Positions 8,528 to 16,938 of a DNA stretch of 64,000 nucleotides are shown piece by piece. The position numbers and the translations under genes are program-made. The notes under the pieces are model-generated. The model ran no database searches and was not told where the DNA came from. It worked only from the letters and a program-made list of their open reading frames with translations. Position 1 is the stretch's first letter; every line of letters starts with the position of its first letter. The DNA is taken from contig FPKD01000002.1 of NCBI GenBank assembly GCA_900119625.1, positions 62,001-126,000 on the forward strand, in the 5' to 3' direction. This DNA comes from Olsenella sp. kh2p3. Lineage in GTDB: Bacteria; Actinomycetota; Coriobacteriia; Coriobacteriales; Atopobiaceae.

Positions 8528-8558
8528 CTCGACCGCCCCCATGAAGGGAGCGGTCGAG
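8528..8558 (-). terminator. Stem-loop after apt
   Basis: CTCGACCGC (8528-8536) and GCGGTCGAG (8550-8558) form a 9-bp stem that can extend through CCCC/GGGA. On the minus strand it lies 25 bases after the apt stop. There is only a weak T-rich tail. Confidence 0.55.
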
Positions 8559-8582
8559 GAGACGTGCAAGCTTGCGACTTCC

Positions 8583-9119
8583 CTACTTGACAGGAATGAG
8601 CGTGTAGACCTCGCGGTCGGGGTATTCCTTGGCAATGACGTCGCGGGGGTTCAGGAAGGTGAGCTCGAGGATGAACGAGAAGCCCTCGATCCGCGCGCCG
8701 GACTGCTCGACGAGCTTTGCCGTTGCCGCCGCCGTACCACCCGTGGCAACGAGGTCGTCCACAATGAGGACAACGTCGTCAGGGCTGAGGGCGTCCTTGT
8801 GGATCTGCAGCTCGTCGGTGCCGTACTCGAGCGAGTAGGACTGGGAGTAGACCTCGCGGGGAAGCTTGCCGGGCTTGCGTGCCGGGACAAAGCCCGCACC
8901 CAGCTTGTAGGCAACGGGAGCGCCAACGAGGAAGCCGCGGGCCTCGGCGCCAACGACCTTGGTGATGCCGCGGCCCAGGAAGTGGTCGGCGATGTCGTCA
9001 ACGAGGTGCACAAGGCCATCGGGATCGGCGAACAGCGGCGTGATGTCCTTAAAGATGACCCCCTTCTCCGGATAGTCGGGGATGCTCACGATGCGGCTCT
9101 CGTAGTCGAAATCAGACAC
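8583..9119 (-). CDS. apt: Adenine phosphoribosyltransferase
   Basis: Cytoplasmic salvage enzyme that joins adenine to PRPP to make AMP. At 178 residues it has the family length. The PRPP-binding loop VVLIVDDLVATGGTAA spans residues 116-131. The N-terminal IPDYPEKGVIFKDITPLF and the VGAEARGFLVGAPVA block are standard for Apt. The start is a GTG at 9119 preceded by AGGAAAGGAA. It is near a purine permease gene and upstream of the NlpC pair, with a short gap to the MerR-type regulator. Confidence 0.95.
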   Translation of the reverse strand: MSDFDYESRIVSIPDYPEKGVIFKDITPLFADPDGLVHLVDDIADHFLGRGITKVVGAEARGFLVGAPVAYKLGAGFVPARKPGKLPREVYSQSYSLEYGTDELQIHKDALSPDDVVLIVDDLVATGGTAAATAKLVEQSGARIEGFSFILELTFLNPRDVIAKEYPDREVYTLIPVK

Positions 9120-9175
9120 GTGCGGTTCCTTTCCTCGGTAATTGTTGTAGCTATGGCAGGGAGGGGGCCCGTGGG

Positions 9176-9913
9176 CTAGCCCTCCATGTCCTTGAATGAC
9201 TGGTGGACAAGCCTGCGTATGAGCTCTGTGCGCACCACGTCGGTGAGGGCAAGCATGCGGGAGAAAGCCTGTTCAAAGCGCTCGCGTGACTCGTCGGTAA
9301 CCTCGGCCTCCACGCCACCGCCTTTTTTGGCATAGACGACCAATGCCTGCTCGAACATGGCAGACTCACGGTTTGCCGAGTTCACGTACTGGCGAAGGTT
9401 CTTGGGGCCAATCCCGTAGTGGCGCAGCTCGTCGCAGGTGCGGATGAGGCCAATGTCATGACCATCCACCAGGTCCCGCCCATGAGGAGAACGCTTGAGC
9501 GTAATGACACCGGCCTCGGAGAGTTGGCGGACGAAGCTTACCGAGACGCCTGCAACCTCGGGCATGCGATCGATGGGATGGAACTTCTCGGCAATCTCTT
9601 CATCCACCGGCCCAACAAGCGACGCCTCGACGGCAGACTCTGCAGCAGCCGATGGCGGCTCTCCGGAATCCTCGCGCTCCAGCTCGTCCTTGATCACAGA
9701 GAGCGGCAGGAACCTGTTCTTCTGTAGGTAGAGAATGGTCTCCAGTCGCTTGATGTCGCGTTGAGAGTACAGGCGGTATCCCCCTGGGGTGCGCGACGGG
9801 TTGAGAAGCCCCTCGTCCTCGAGATAGCGGACCTTCGATATGGTGAGGTCGGGATAGAGGCTCTGGAGCCGCTTCACGACCTTGCCGATGGTGAGGTATC
9901 CGGCGTCAGGCAT
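9176..9913 (-). CDS. ftsR: MerR-family regulator, FtsR-like
   Basis: DNA-binding transcription regulator, 245 residues. An N-terminal MerR winged helix (about residues 7-75: LTIGKVVKRL, RYLEDEGLL, GGYRLYSQRDI) is followed by a second helix-turn-helix-like half (about 120-170: GVSVSFVRQLSEAGVI). This two-lobed form, and the adjacent FHA-domain gene, match Rv1828/FtsR of actinobacteria, which controls ftsZ in Corynebacterium. No metal- or drug-binding domain follows. It begins 3 bases after the FHA gene's stop, with GAGGGC as ribosome site inside that gene's end. Family assignment is good; the ftsZ target here is inferred. Confidence 0.8.
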   Translation of the reverse strand: MPDAGYLTIGKVVKRLQSLYPDLTISKVRYLEDEGLLNPSRTPGGYRLYSQRDIKRLETILYLQKNRFLPLSVIKDELEREDSGEPPSAAAESAVEASLVGPVDEEIAEKFHPIDRMPEVAGVSVSFVRQLSEAGVITLKRSPHGRDLVDGHDIGLIRTCDELRHYGIGPKNLRQYVNSANRESAMFEQALVVYAKKGGGVEAEVTDESRERFEQAFSRMLALTDVVRTELIRRLVHQSFKDMEG

Positions 9914-9916
9914 GGC

Positions 9917-10351
9917 CTAGCCCTCGGTGTCGATCCTGCGCGGACGTGCGTTGGTGTGGAACACCATGCGGAACGTGCCAATCTGGATGGTTGATCCATC
10001 CTTAAGGGAGGCCTTGCTCACAATGGCACCATCTACCCAGGTGCCATTGAGCGAGCCGAGGTCCTCCACCGTGGCCCTGCCCTGCGGACAGGCGGAGAGG
10101 TCCATCTTTGCATGGTGGCGTGACACGGTCATGTCGTTAAGAAAGACGCTGTTGCGCGGGTCGCGACCAAGGGTAATGATGGGCGCGTCAAGCTCGAACG
10201 TCTCGCCAATCTGGGGGCCCTTGACGATGGTCAGGGTAGGATGGGCTGGCTTCTCCTCGGCCATGAGGTCGGGGACGGTGGCATCCGCAGAGGGCATGCG
10301 GAAAATCTCTGTTGCCCCCATGTCGGTGGAGTGGTTGTTGGTGGGCTGCAT
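9917..10351 (-). CDS. garA: FHA-domain protein, GarA/OdhI-like
   Basis: Small phosphothreonine-binding signalling protein, 144 residues. The FHA core covers about residues 45-130 with the expected GRDPRNS, VSRHHAKM and SLNGTWVDG motifs. Upstream is the short segment ATEIFRMPSAD, which resembles the ETTSVFR phosphorylation motif of GarA/OdhI. In those proteins a Ser/Thr kinase phosphorylates that threonine and the FHA domain then binds it. GarA/OdhI regulate 2-oxoglutarate and glutamate enzymes; whether those targets exist here is unknown. GAGGGGAGA gives a clear ribosome site. It forms an operon with the FtsR-like gene. Confidence 0.82.
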   Translation of the reverse strand: MQPTNNHSTDMGATEIFRMPSADATVPDLMAEEKPAHPTLTIVKGPQIGETFELDAPIITLGRDPRNSVFLNDMTVSRHHAKMDLSACPQGRATVEDLGSLNGTWVDGAIVSKASLKDGSTIQIGTFRMVFHTNARPRRIDTEG

Positions 10352-10393
10352 CGAATCTCCCCTCGAGTAAACCTTACCCTCACATGATACCGC

Positions 10394-10771
10394 TTACCTG
10401 CAGGCCACGCAGTCCATCTCGACGAGCGCGCCAAGGGGCAGGGCGGACACGGCAACAACGGAACGCGAGGGTGCCGGTTGGGTAAAGCGCTTAGCAAAGA
10501 CCTGGTCCATGGCATCGAAATCTTCAATGTGGGCCAGGTAGACGGTGGTTTGGGCAACGTCGGAGAGCGAGCAGCCCACCTCCGCGAGAATCTCCTCGAT
10601 AATGTCGATGACACGCGACGTCTGTGTAGCCACGGTTGTTCCCACAATGGCCTCGCCATCTGGAGCAACAGGAAGCTGGCCCGAGGTATAGACAAATCGG
10701 CCGGCGGTAGTTCCCTGCGAACAGGAGCCATAGGCATCCGGCGCCTGGGCTGCGTTGATTGCGTATTTCAT
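10394..10771 (-). CDS. ridA: RidA family enamine/imine deaminase
   Basis: Small cytoplasmic enzyme (125 residues) that hydrolyses reactive 2-aminoacrylate-type enamines made by PLP dehydratases. The family pattern is clear: GRFVYTSGQLPV, TSRVIDIIEEIL, VAQTTVYLAHIEDF, and the ending PSRSVVAVSALPLGALVEMD with the substrate-binding Arg and Glu. The start at 10771 is set by AGGGGAGCGC just upstream; the longer frame to 10840 overlaps the previous gene and lacks similarity. It lies 8 bases after the GcvT-like gene. Confidence 0.92.
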   Translation of the reverse strand: MKYAINAAQAPDAYGSCSQGTTAGRFVYTSGQLPVAPDGEAIVGTTVATQTSRVIDIIEEILAEVGCSLSDVAQTTVYLAHIEDFDAMDQVFAKRFTQPAPSRSVVAVSALPLGALVEMDCVACR

Positions 10772-10779
10772 GCGCTCCC

Positions 10780-11673
10780 CTATCCCTCGTGGATTCCGCG
10801 CGCACCAACAAAGTCGTTGCCATGGCGAAGCAGCCCCCATGCGCGCAGGTCCTGCTCGCTGATCTCAACTACATCCGTCGAGTCAAGAGCGCGTGACCAA
10901 GGTAGCTTTGACCAGGCCTGAAGCACCGCACTCCTGCCCACCGGCTCAACCCAGGAAAACGAGAGAAGACTCCTCCACATCACACGGGCGGCTGCCTTAG
11001 GAACAAGAAGCACGTACGAGGCTACTCCGGCAGCCGTATCGAGCGGCACGCCTGCGATAAGCGCGGGAATATGGCCATCAAGTGTCACACTCTCAACGGC
11101 GCCACGTGCAGGAAGGGCACGGGCGCCTTGCGGAAGATAGTCTGCGAGAAGCTCGTTTGCCCGGGCACCCATGACGAGCACGGGGGCAAGCATTCCGCTT
11201 GCCTCCTCTAAAGTGGTTCCCTCGTACGGCGCATTGCCGTTGCTGCTTACCTGCGAAAGAAACGTGAGCCACCCGGCAACTACGGCTCCACGACGAGAAG
11301 GGTCGAGAAGCACGTACTCGTGAGCGCCCGTGTGCGCAAGGAGCGGCACGGAGGTGATGGCTCCGTCACCCGTGAGCGCGGGCTCAAAGGCGCACTGGCC
11401 CACTCGGAGCTTTTTGGCGCAGAACGCGGCCTCGCAGAGCTCTTGTGGGTGAGCCCCGGAGACAAGCCTATACGTGGCACCGGTGAGGTCGGCTATGGCA
11501 GCGCCCTCAAGGGCGTGTTCCAGCTTCTCTTCCCCTGCATAGGAGCTTGGGTATGCCAGACCCGTATCCTCTGCACGGTCAAAGCTTGCACCTAGGGCGA
11601 GGTGCTCCTCGTAAAGCGTGCCCCTTACGGTATGCAGAGAAGCGCCTTTCACCTCTGCGTGCTCGTTTGCCAC
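10780..11673 (-). CDS. GcvT/YgfZ-like folate-binding-fold protein, function unknown
   Basis: About 297 residues. The opening LYEEHLALGA, then YAGEEKLEHALEGAAIADLT, recalls the start of glycine-cleavage T-proteins (YDEHLALGA, EH-x-AVR-x-AGLFD), and a later LLLDPSRR-type segment also fits a GcvT-like fold. The residues that bind tetrahydrofolate and aminomethyl groups are not clearly conserved, and no gcvH or gcvP is nearby. It could therefore be a YgfZ-like Fe-S repair factor or a divergent demethylase. The GTG at 11673 has AAGGGGGA five bases upstream and starts 35 bases after the carboxypeptidase gene. Membership in the superfamily is moderately sure; function is not. Confidence 0.6.
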   Translation of the reverse strand: MANEHAEVKGASLHTVRGTLYEEHLALGASFDRAEDTGLAYPSSYAGEEKLEHALEGAAIADLTGATYRLVSGAHPQELCEAAFCAKKLRVGQCAFEPALTGDGAITSVPLLAHTGAHEYVLLDPSRRGAVVAGWLTFLSQVSSNGNAPYEGTTLEEASGMLAPVLVMGARANELLADYLPQGARALPARGAVESVTLDGHIPALIAGVPLDTAAGVASYVLLVPKAAARVMWRSLLSFSWVEPVGRSAVLQAWSKLPWSRALDSTDVVEISEQDLRAWGLLRHGNDFVGARGIHEG

Positions 11674-11708
11674 AAAATCCCCCTTCGGTGCAGATGCATT
11701 TCCGTACA

Positions 11709-12857
11709 CTAAGCGGCATACCCATAGAGTGGCAACGTGAACACGTTCACCCGAGGAATATTATCCAAAACAAGGCGAGCCGTGTAGTGGACGCTTCCCG
11801 CCGGCCTGCCATCCTGTGACCAAGCCGTTGAACCTACCAGCTGGCCGTCGTCCACAACCAGGTTTCGCTGGAGCATTGTGGTGCTAAAGGAGAGGCTTCC
11901 ACCCTGCGGCCACGTGATGGCGGTCCCATCGTCTGTGGGGGTAACCAAGCAGGACATGGCAAAGTTACATGCATAAGGCCTCACGCCCACAACCCACGAG
12001 CTCTTTGCCACGGAGGTCTGCTTGAAGTTCGAATACGACCAGTTGAGAAGCGACACCGTGTCCGTGAAGCGACCAGAGCTGGTCTGTGCGCCCAAAACGC
12101 AGGTGAAGAGCTCGACCCCATTGCGCTGGCAGGCTCCAAGGAAGGCGGCGCTTCCCGCAACGTAGCCGGTCTTGATGCCGCGAATGCCCTTGTAGGTCCC
12201 TAACAGCTCATCTGTCGAGTAGAACGTCTTCTGCGCGCCGGCCACGCTCACGGTGACCGATCGCGTGTGTACGGTACCAGCGATGAACGGGTACTCCGAG
12301 AGTGCAATGCGGCCCATGAGGGCGAGGTCAGAGACGGTGGAGTAGTGCCCATCTTCGTCCAGGCCATGGGGGTTCATGAAGTGGGTGTTGGTCATGCCTA
12401 GCTCCTGGGCCTTCTCGTTCATAAGTTCGACGAAGGCGTCCTCGGATCCCGCTACATTCAAGGCAATGTTCTCTGCGGCGTCATTTGCCGAGTAGATAAG
12501 CATCACGCGGAGAAGCTGGCGAAGCGTTGGCGTGTCGCCCTCGACAAAGCCGGCTGTCTGGGAGTCTGCGCCTAGGTCGGTCGCGTGTATCTGGCAGGGA
12601 GTATCGAGGTCCATGCCAGAGTCAAGCGCTACCATGGCCGTCATGATCTTGGTGATGGACGCCATGGGCATTTGCATGTCAGCGTTTTTCGAGTAGAGAA
12701 CGTTTCCGGCCGAGTCCTCGACGATGGCGCATTGGGCCTCGCTCAGGACAGGGTCTGCGAGGGAAGCATCGTCGGCATGTGCCACCCGCGGCAGCGCAAA
12801 AACCAGTGCTACGACGAGAAGCGCGGCCGCAATGGGCATATGGCGCAGAGAGGTCAC
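11709..12857 (-). CDS. dacA: D-alanyl-D-alanine carboxypeptidase (penicillin-binding protein, DacA/DacF type)
   Basis: Exported serine peptidase (382 residues) that trims the terminal D-Ala from peptidoglycan stem peptides. A signal peptide (about residues 5-28, ending near VAHA) precedes the S11 domain with all three active-site motifs: S67-x-x-K70 in MASITK, S123-A-N125, and K229-T-G231 in GIKTGYV. The C-terminal third is beta-rich, but no obvious membrane amphipathic helix is visible. The GTG start overlaps the pgsA stop (GTGA) and has GGGGAGAAG upstream. Coupling with pgsA suggests joint expression of envelope genes. Confidence 0.93.
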   Translation of the reverse strand: MTSLRHMPIAAALLVVALVFALPRVAHADDASLADPVLSEAQCAIVEDSAGNVLYSKNADMQMPMASITKIMTAMVALDSGMDLDTPCQIHATDLGADSQTAGFVEGDTPTLRQLLRVMLIYSANDAAENIALNVAGSEDAFVELMNEKAQELGMTNTHFMNPHGLDEDGHYSTVSDLALMGRIALSEYPFIAGTVHTRSVTVSVAGAQKTFYSTDELLGTYKGIRGIKTGYVAGSAAFLGACQRNGVELFTCVLGAQTSSGRFTDTVSLLNWSYSNFKQTSVAKSSWVVGVRPYACNFAMSCLVTPTDDGTAITWPQGGSLSFSTTMLQRNLVVDDGQLVGSTAWSQDGRPAGSVHYTARLVLDNIPRVNVFTLPLYGYAA

Positions 12858-13591
12858 TGCTTCTTCTCCCCTTTCTGTTCGGCAAGAGCCTCGCGACGGA
12901 TCTGGATGCCCTCGCGCGTGTACATCACGGCAGTGGTTATAGAGCAGATAAGGCCCACGTAGACAAAGAAGATGCCGAGCGCAGACGGCTGCGCGTTGAG
13001 GCCCGGAAGCCACGCAACATCAACCAGCCCCAGGCCAGGCACCACAGGCGCGCCCAGCAGGAGGTCGCAGAAACCAAACATGAGAAGGGCCGTGGTGACC
13101 TTGCCAATGTAGACCACGTCGACGGGGCGACGGCGGTACTTCTGGAGAATGAGGGCGCCCACGGCAAGGTAGCAGTCGCGTCCAATGACGAGCACCGCCA
13201 CCCATACCGGCAGCTCGCCGGTAAGGACGATGGCCAGCACGCCCGTGAAGAGCAGGACGCGGTCCATGATGGGATCCATGACCTTACCCAGCCAGCTCAC
13301 CGTTTGGGTACGGCGCGCTATCTGGCCATCAAGGAAGTCCGTCACGGCTGCGATGGCGTAGAAGCTAAGAGCCAAAACGCGGTTGATGCCCTGCACAAAG
13401 AGCACAAGGAAGGCAATCGTGAGGGCAAGGCGGCATGCCGTAATGAAATTGGCGACGGTGAGAATCTTGAATGAAGGGTTATCGGGTGTTCCAACCGGTG
13501 CGGTTGTGGTCCCACTTTGTTGGGCTGACTCAGCATCGGAGTCAGCCGCACTCCTAATTTGGGAACCCAAGCTCTCGAGTTTTCTTGACAC
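12854..13591 (-). CDS. pgsA: CDP-diacylglycerol-glycerol-3-phosphate 3-phosphatidyltransferase (CDP-alcohol transferase)
   Basis: Integral membrane enzyme that makes phosphatidylglycerol phosphate from CDP-diacylglycerol. The CDP-alcohol transferase signature D-G-x2-A-R-x8-G-x3-D-x3-D is visible at residues 88-110 (DGQIARR ... GKVMDPIMD). There are about five hydrophobic helices. A polar 40-residue N-terminal extension is longer than usual. The GTG at 13591 has AGAAGGG upstream. A cardiolipin synthase of the same fold is a less likely alternative. It heads the pgsA-dacA-gcvT-like-ridA run. Confidence 0.85.
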   Translation of the reverse strand: MSRKLESLGSQIRSAADSDAESAQQSGTTTAPVGTPDNPSFKILTVANFITACRLALTIAFLVLFVQGINRVLALSFYAIAAVTDFLDGQIARRTQTVSWLGKVMDPIMDRVLLFTGVLAIVLTGELPVWVAVLVIGRDCYLAVGALILQKYRRRPVDVVYIGKVTTALLMFGFCDLLLGAPVVPGLGLVDVAWLPGLNAQPSALGIFFVYVGLICSITTAVMYTREGIQIRREALAEQKGEKKQ

Positions 13592-13748
13592 AGCATTGCC
13601 CTTCTGGCGCTATCCAAACCCGGCCTCCCGCAAGAATGCGGACGCCCCTGAAGTCCTCATACTACCCCAAATGCATGTGCTCTCCGCCTTTTCGCCAATG
13701 ACACCAAAAGCTGACCAGACCCCGATACATTGACGAAGATGAGTCTGT

Positions 13749-15143
13749 TTAGAGGATGGTCCTCTCCAGGAGCCGGACGAGAACGCGAATCCCCTGTGCG
13801 TACGTGCGACGAGAGATGCGCTCGTTCACGCCATGGACGCCCGTTGCCTCCTCCTCGGGCGTTGGCCTAAAGGGAATGACGCGAAGAATCGAGTCACAGA
13901 CTGCCTCATAGCGAATGGCGTCAGTGCCTCCGCAGACAAACGATGGCACCACGTCGACGTTGCCGTAGTAATGCCCAAGCGCCTCGGCGACCTCTGCGTA
14001 GCCAGGGCCGTCCGTGGAGTCCATCCTTCCCGCCGGCGTTGTGTGGACGAGCGTTGCAGTGACGCCGGTGCCTTGCACTGCTCGCTCGACCCAAGCGAGC
14101 ACGTCATCTGCCGTGGTTCCAGGCAGAAGGCGGAAGTTGATGGTGGCACTCGCATCACCTGGCATCACATTGGGCGCGGCAGAGCCGCCCTGGAGCATGT
14201 CGACGGCCATCGTGGTTGCCACGAAGGGATAGAGATCGCGCTTAGTGGCAGCAAGGGCGGCGATCTTCTCGGCGTTGCCATGCACGTCCTGGACGAGCGT
14301 GCGAAGCGGCTCTTCGGTAATGTAGGGGGCAAGCGTGCGGAAAGTGTCCTCCACGATGGGCGTGAGCTTGGGCGTCGGGCGTGACTCGGCGATGCGAGCT
14401 ATTGCCACACAAAGGTGCTCGAGCGAGGTCCCGCCAAAGGGGTTCGAGGAGTGGCCGCCCTCTCCGTGCGCATCCAGCCGCAGGTCAAGGTAGCCTTTCT
14501 GAGAGATGCAGACATCCGTAAGGACGTGGCCGGCAGCGCCCCACATGGCCCCGTCAACCATGGTGGTTGTGCCCTCGTCGAGCAGCCATTCTGCACGAAG
14601 GCCGCGCTCTTTGAGGAGGCCGGCCAGCTCCGTGGCGCCGGTGCTTGAGGTTTCCTCGTCTGCCCCAAAGGCGAGAATGACAGTACGACGTGGACGTTCC
14701 CCTCGCGCAAGGAGGTACTCGAGCGCCTCGAGTTCGCCCATGAGCATGTCCTTGATGTCAAGCGCTCCCCTGCCCCAGATGAACGTCTCGTCGAGTTCTC
14801 CCGCAAAGGCGTCATGCAGCCAGTCCTTCTCGGTGCCGGGGACTACGGGAACCACGTCCTGGTGGGCCAGGAGCAGCACACAGGGAAGCGAAGGTTCAGT
14901 CCCCGGGCAGGTGATGAGGAGGTTCCTGCCCACCTCCTCGAAGGAGGAAGCGGCCATGATGTGCGGATACGATGAGCGTACCAGCGCGTGAAGGCGCTCG
15001 AAGGGAGCGTCATCGGTCCCATCGCCTTGGTCTATGGTCTTGCAGGCTATTGCGCTTGCAAGACGCTCGCAGGCACCGGAATAATCGAGGTCTGAGTAGT
15101 CTTCCTCGCTTGTGTAATGTGCGTATACATTGATACCGCTCAT
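13749..15143 (-). CDS. M20 family metallopeptidase (carboxypeptidase/acylase type)
   Basis: Probable cytoplasmic zinc peptidase of 464 residues. Metal-binding and catalytic motifs are present: LLAHQDVVPV (His, Asp), WGRGALDIKD (bridging Asp), FGADEETSS (catalytic Glu-Glu) and a C-terminal CGGTDA then GVHGVNE. The dimerisation lid domain lies between about residues 220 and 350. The closest type is the Gly-X carboxypeptidase/PM20D1 group rather than ArgE or DapE, but the substrate is not known. GAAGGGAAACC precedes the ATG at 15143. It is divergent from the DUF1292 gene and likely transcribed alone. Confidence 0.88.
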   Translation of the reverse strand: MSGINVYAHYTSEEDYSDLDYSGACERLASAIACKTIDQGDGTDDAPFERLHALVRSSYPHIMAASSFEEVGRNLLITCPGTEPSLPCVLLLAHQDVVPVVPGTEKDWLHDAFAGELDETFIWGRGALDIKDMLMGELEALEYLLARGERPRRTVILAFGADEETSSTGATELAGLLKERGLRAEWLLDEGTTTMVDGAMWGAAGHVLTDVCISQKGYLDLRLDAHGEGGHSSNPFGGTSLEHLCVAIARIAESRPTPKLTPIVEDTFRTLAPYITEEPLRTLVQDVHGNAEKIAALAATKRDLYPFVATTMAVDMLQGGSAAPNVMPGDASATINFRLLPGTTADDVLAWVERAVQGTGVTATLVHTTPAGRMDSTDGPGYAEVAEALGHYYGNVDVVPSFVCGGTDAIRYEAVCDSILRVIPFRPTPEEEATGVHGVNERISRRTYAQGIRVLVRLLERTIL

Positions 15144-15312
15144 GGTTTCCCTTCTACCGCCCACGGTTTGACAAAGTTGTCTTTTCCATGGTAGACGGCG
15201 TAATTTGGGCTACTCACCGAGAAGGCGCCGCTTTCACGTTCAAGAAATGATTATGCAGATAAACTCTGTCTATGGGCGCAGGAGGCGCCCGGTCCCGAAA
15301 GAAGGAGTAGCC

Positions 15313-15651
15313 ATGGCGGAAGACGAGGAGTACTTCGAAGACGCCGAGCTCGACTTTGACGAGCTTGAGGGAGACGACTATGGCCTCGGGGACCAAGGCG
15401 GCTGGGCCGACGACGACCCGGAGACCATCACGCTCGAGTACGACGACGGAACCTCCGAGAAGTGCGACGTGCTGGGGATATTTCCCTACGATGGCAGGGA
15501 ATACATAGCGCTTGCGCCCGAGGGCGACCAGGAGTCGCTCTACCTCTACGGTTACGTTGAGCATGATGATGGCACCAACGACATTGTCCCCATCGAGGAC
15601 GACACGGAATTCGATGCCGTAGCCGCTGAGTACCAGTCACTCATGGAGTAA
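15313..15651 (+). CDS. DUF1292 domain protein (small acidic)
   Basis: A 112-residue, very acidic protein. The C-terminal 80 residues (ETITLEYDDGTSEKCDVLGIF through YLYGYVEHDDGT and FDAVAAEYQSLM) match the DUF1292 pattern, a small beta-rich domain common in Firmicutes and Coriobacteria, often beside genes for Holliday-junction resolvase YqgF; none is here. Function unknown. GAAGGAG at 15301-15307 selects the ATG at 15313. A strong terminator follows. Confidence 0.82.
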   Translation: MAEDEEYFEDAELDFDELEGDDYGLGDQGGWADDDPETITLEYDDGTSEKCDVLGIFPYDGREYIALAPEGDQESLYLYGYVEHDDGTNDIVPIEDDTEFDAVAAEYQSLME

Positions 15652-15657
15652 CGCAAA

Positions 15658-15687
15658 CGCCCCTCTCAGATGTTTGTGAGAGGGGCG
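15658..15687. terminator. Bidirectional terminator between DUF1292 gene and serA
   Basis: CGCCCCTCTCA (15658-15668) and TGAGAGGGGCG (15677-15687) form a perfect 11-bp stem with an 8-base loop between convergent genes. It can serve both strands; neither side has a long T-tract. Confidence 0.75.
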
Positions 15688-15715
15688 ACTTCTGCTACAA
15701 GAGATGCCCTAGAAG

Positions 15716-16885
15716 TTACTTTGCACGAATCACTCGGATGCGACGGACGCCCTCGGCCTGCGAGAGGTGGTCGATGACGTCAGCAGGAACCTCGCCCGCA
15801 ATGTCGATGAGCGTGTAGGCCATCGTGCCGCGGCTCTTGTTTGCCATGTTCTCGATGTTGATACCAGAGTCCGCCAGGTACTGCGAGAACTTGCCGATCA
15901 TGCCCTGCACGTTCTGGTGGATGATGGCCAGACGCTCGCCGGAGGCAATGGGCCCAAGGTCAACGGCACCAAAGTTCACGGAGTGCGTGATGTTGCCGTT
16001 CTCGATGAAGTCACGTAGCTCCTCTGCGGCCATGACGGCGCAGTTCTCCTCCGCCTCGGTTGTGGAGGCGCCCAGGTGCGGCAGGACGATTGCGTTCTTC
16101 ATGTCGGCCGAGATGGGGTTGGGGAAGTCCGTCACGTAGCGGGCGATGTGGCCATCGCCAAGGGCGGCGGCCATGGCCTGCTCGTCCACGATGGTATTGC
16201 GGGCAAAGTTGAGGACCACGGCACCGGGCTTCATCTGCGAGATGAGCTCGGCGTTGATCATGTTCTTGGTGGAGTCCATGGCGGGCACGTGAATGGTGAT
16301 GTAGTCGCAGTCCGCGACAAGGCGGGAGAGGTCGTCGGCGTGCTCGATGCGGCGGTCGAGGTTCCACGCGGCAGAGACCGAGAGGTACGGATCATAGCCC
16401 ACGGCCTGCATGCCAAAGCGGGTGGCGGTGTTGGCAACAGCCGCACCAATGGCACCAAGCCCAATGACGCCCAGGCGCTTGCCCGCAAGCTCGTGACCGG
16501 CAAACTGCTTCTTGGCCTTCTCGGCGTGCTTGCCAAGATCCGGGTCGTCCGCGTTGGCGCGCACCCACTCGATGCCGCCCACGATGTCGCGGCTGGCAAG
16601 CAGCAGCCCCGCAAAGACGAGCTCCTTCACGGCGTTTGCATTGGCGCCGGGCGTGTTGAAGACAACGATGCCCTCGTCAGCGCAGCGGTCAAGCGGAATG
16701 TTGTTCACCCCGGCACCTGCACGTGCTATGGCGAGAAGGCCCTTGGGAAACTGGGTCTCGTGGAGGCTCGCGCTCCTCACCATGATGGCGTCGGCGTCCT
16801 CGAGGGTGTCCGTGAGCTGGTAGTTGGCTCCAAGGCGGTCGGTGCCTGCCTTGGCGATGTTGTTCATGCAGTGAACCTTGTACAT
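15716..16885 (-). CDS. serA: D-3-phosphoglycerate dehydrogenase (short ACT-domain form)
   Basis: First step of serine synthesis: oxidises 3-phosphoglycerate with NAD. 389 residues: substrate domain, NAD-binding domain with GLGAIG at 142-147, and a C-terminal ACT domain (about 315-389, SGINIENMANKSRG) that usually senses serine. The catalytic Arg (VLNFARNTIVDE) and His (LPHLGASTTEAEE) are in place. The glutamate that normally completes the relay in a VFPTEP-like motif is absent: the corresponding segment reads VTDFPNPISAD. AAGGAG precedes the ATG. It lies 53 bases after serC. Confidence 0.88.
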   Translation of the reverse strand: MYKVHCMNNIAKAGTDRLGANYQLTDTLEDADAIMVRSASLHETQFPKGLLAIARAGAGVNNIPLDRCADEGIVVFNTPGANANAVKELVFAGLLLASRDIVGGIEWVRANADDPDLGKHAEKAKKQFAGHELAGKRLGVIGLGAIGAAVANTATRFGMQAVGYDPYLSVSAAWNLDRRIEHADDLSRLVADCDYITIHVPAMDSTKNMINAELISQMKPGAVVLNFARNTIVDEQAMAAALGDGHIARYVTDFPNPISADMKNAIVLPHLGASTTEAEENCAVMAAEELRDFIENGNITHSVNFGAVDLGPIASGERLAIIHQNVQGMIGKFSQYLADSGINIENMANKSRGTMAYTLIDIAGEVPADVIDHLSQAEGVRRIRVIRAK

Positions 16886-16938
16886 GTGGATGGCTCCTTG
16901 GGTCTTGTGGAATGGTGGAAAAGCACTCGCGAGAGGGT

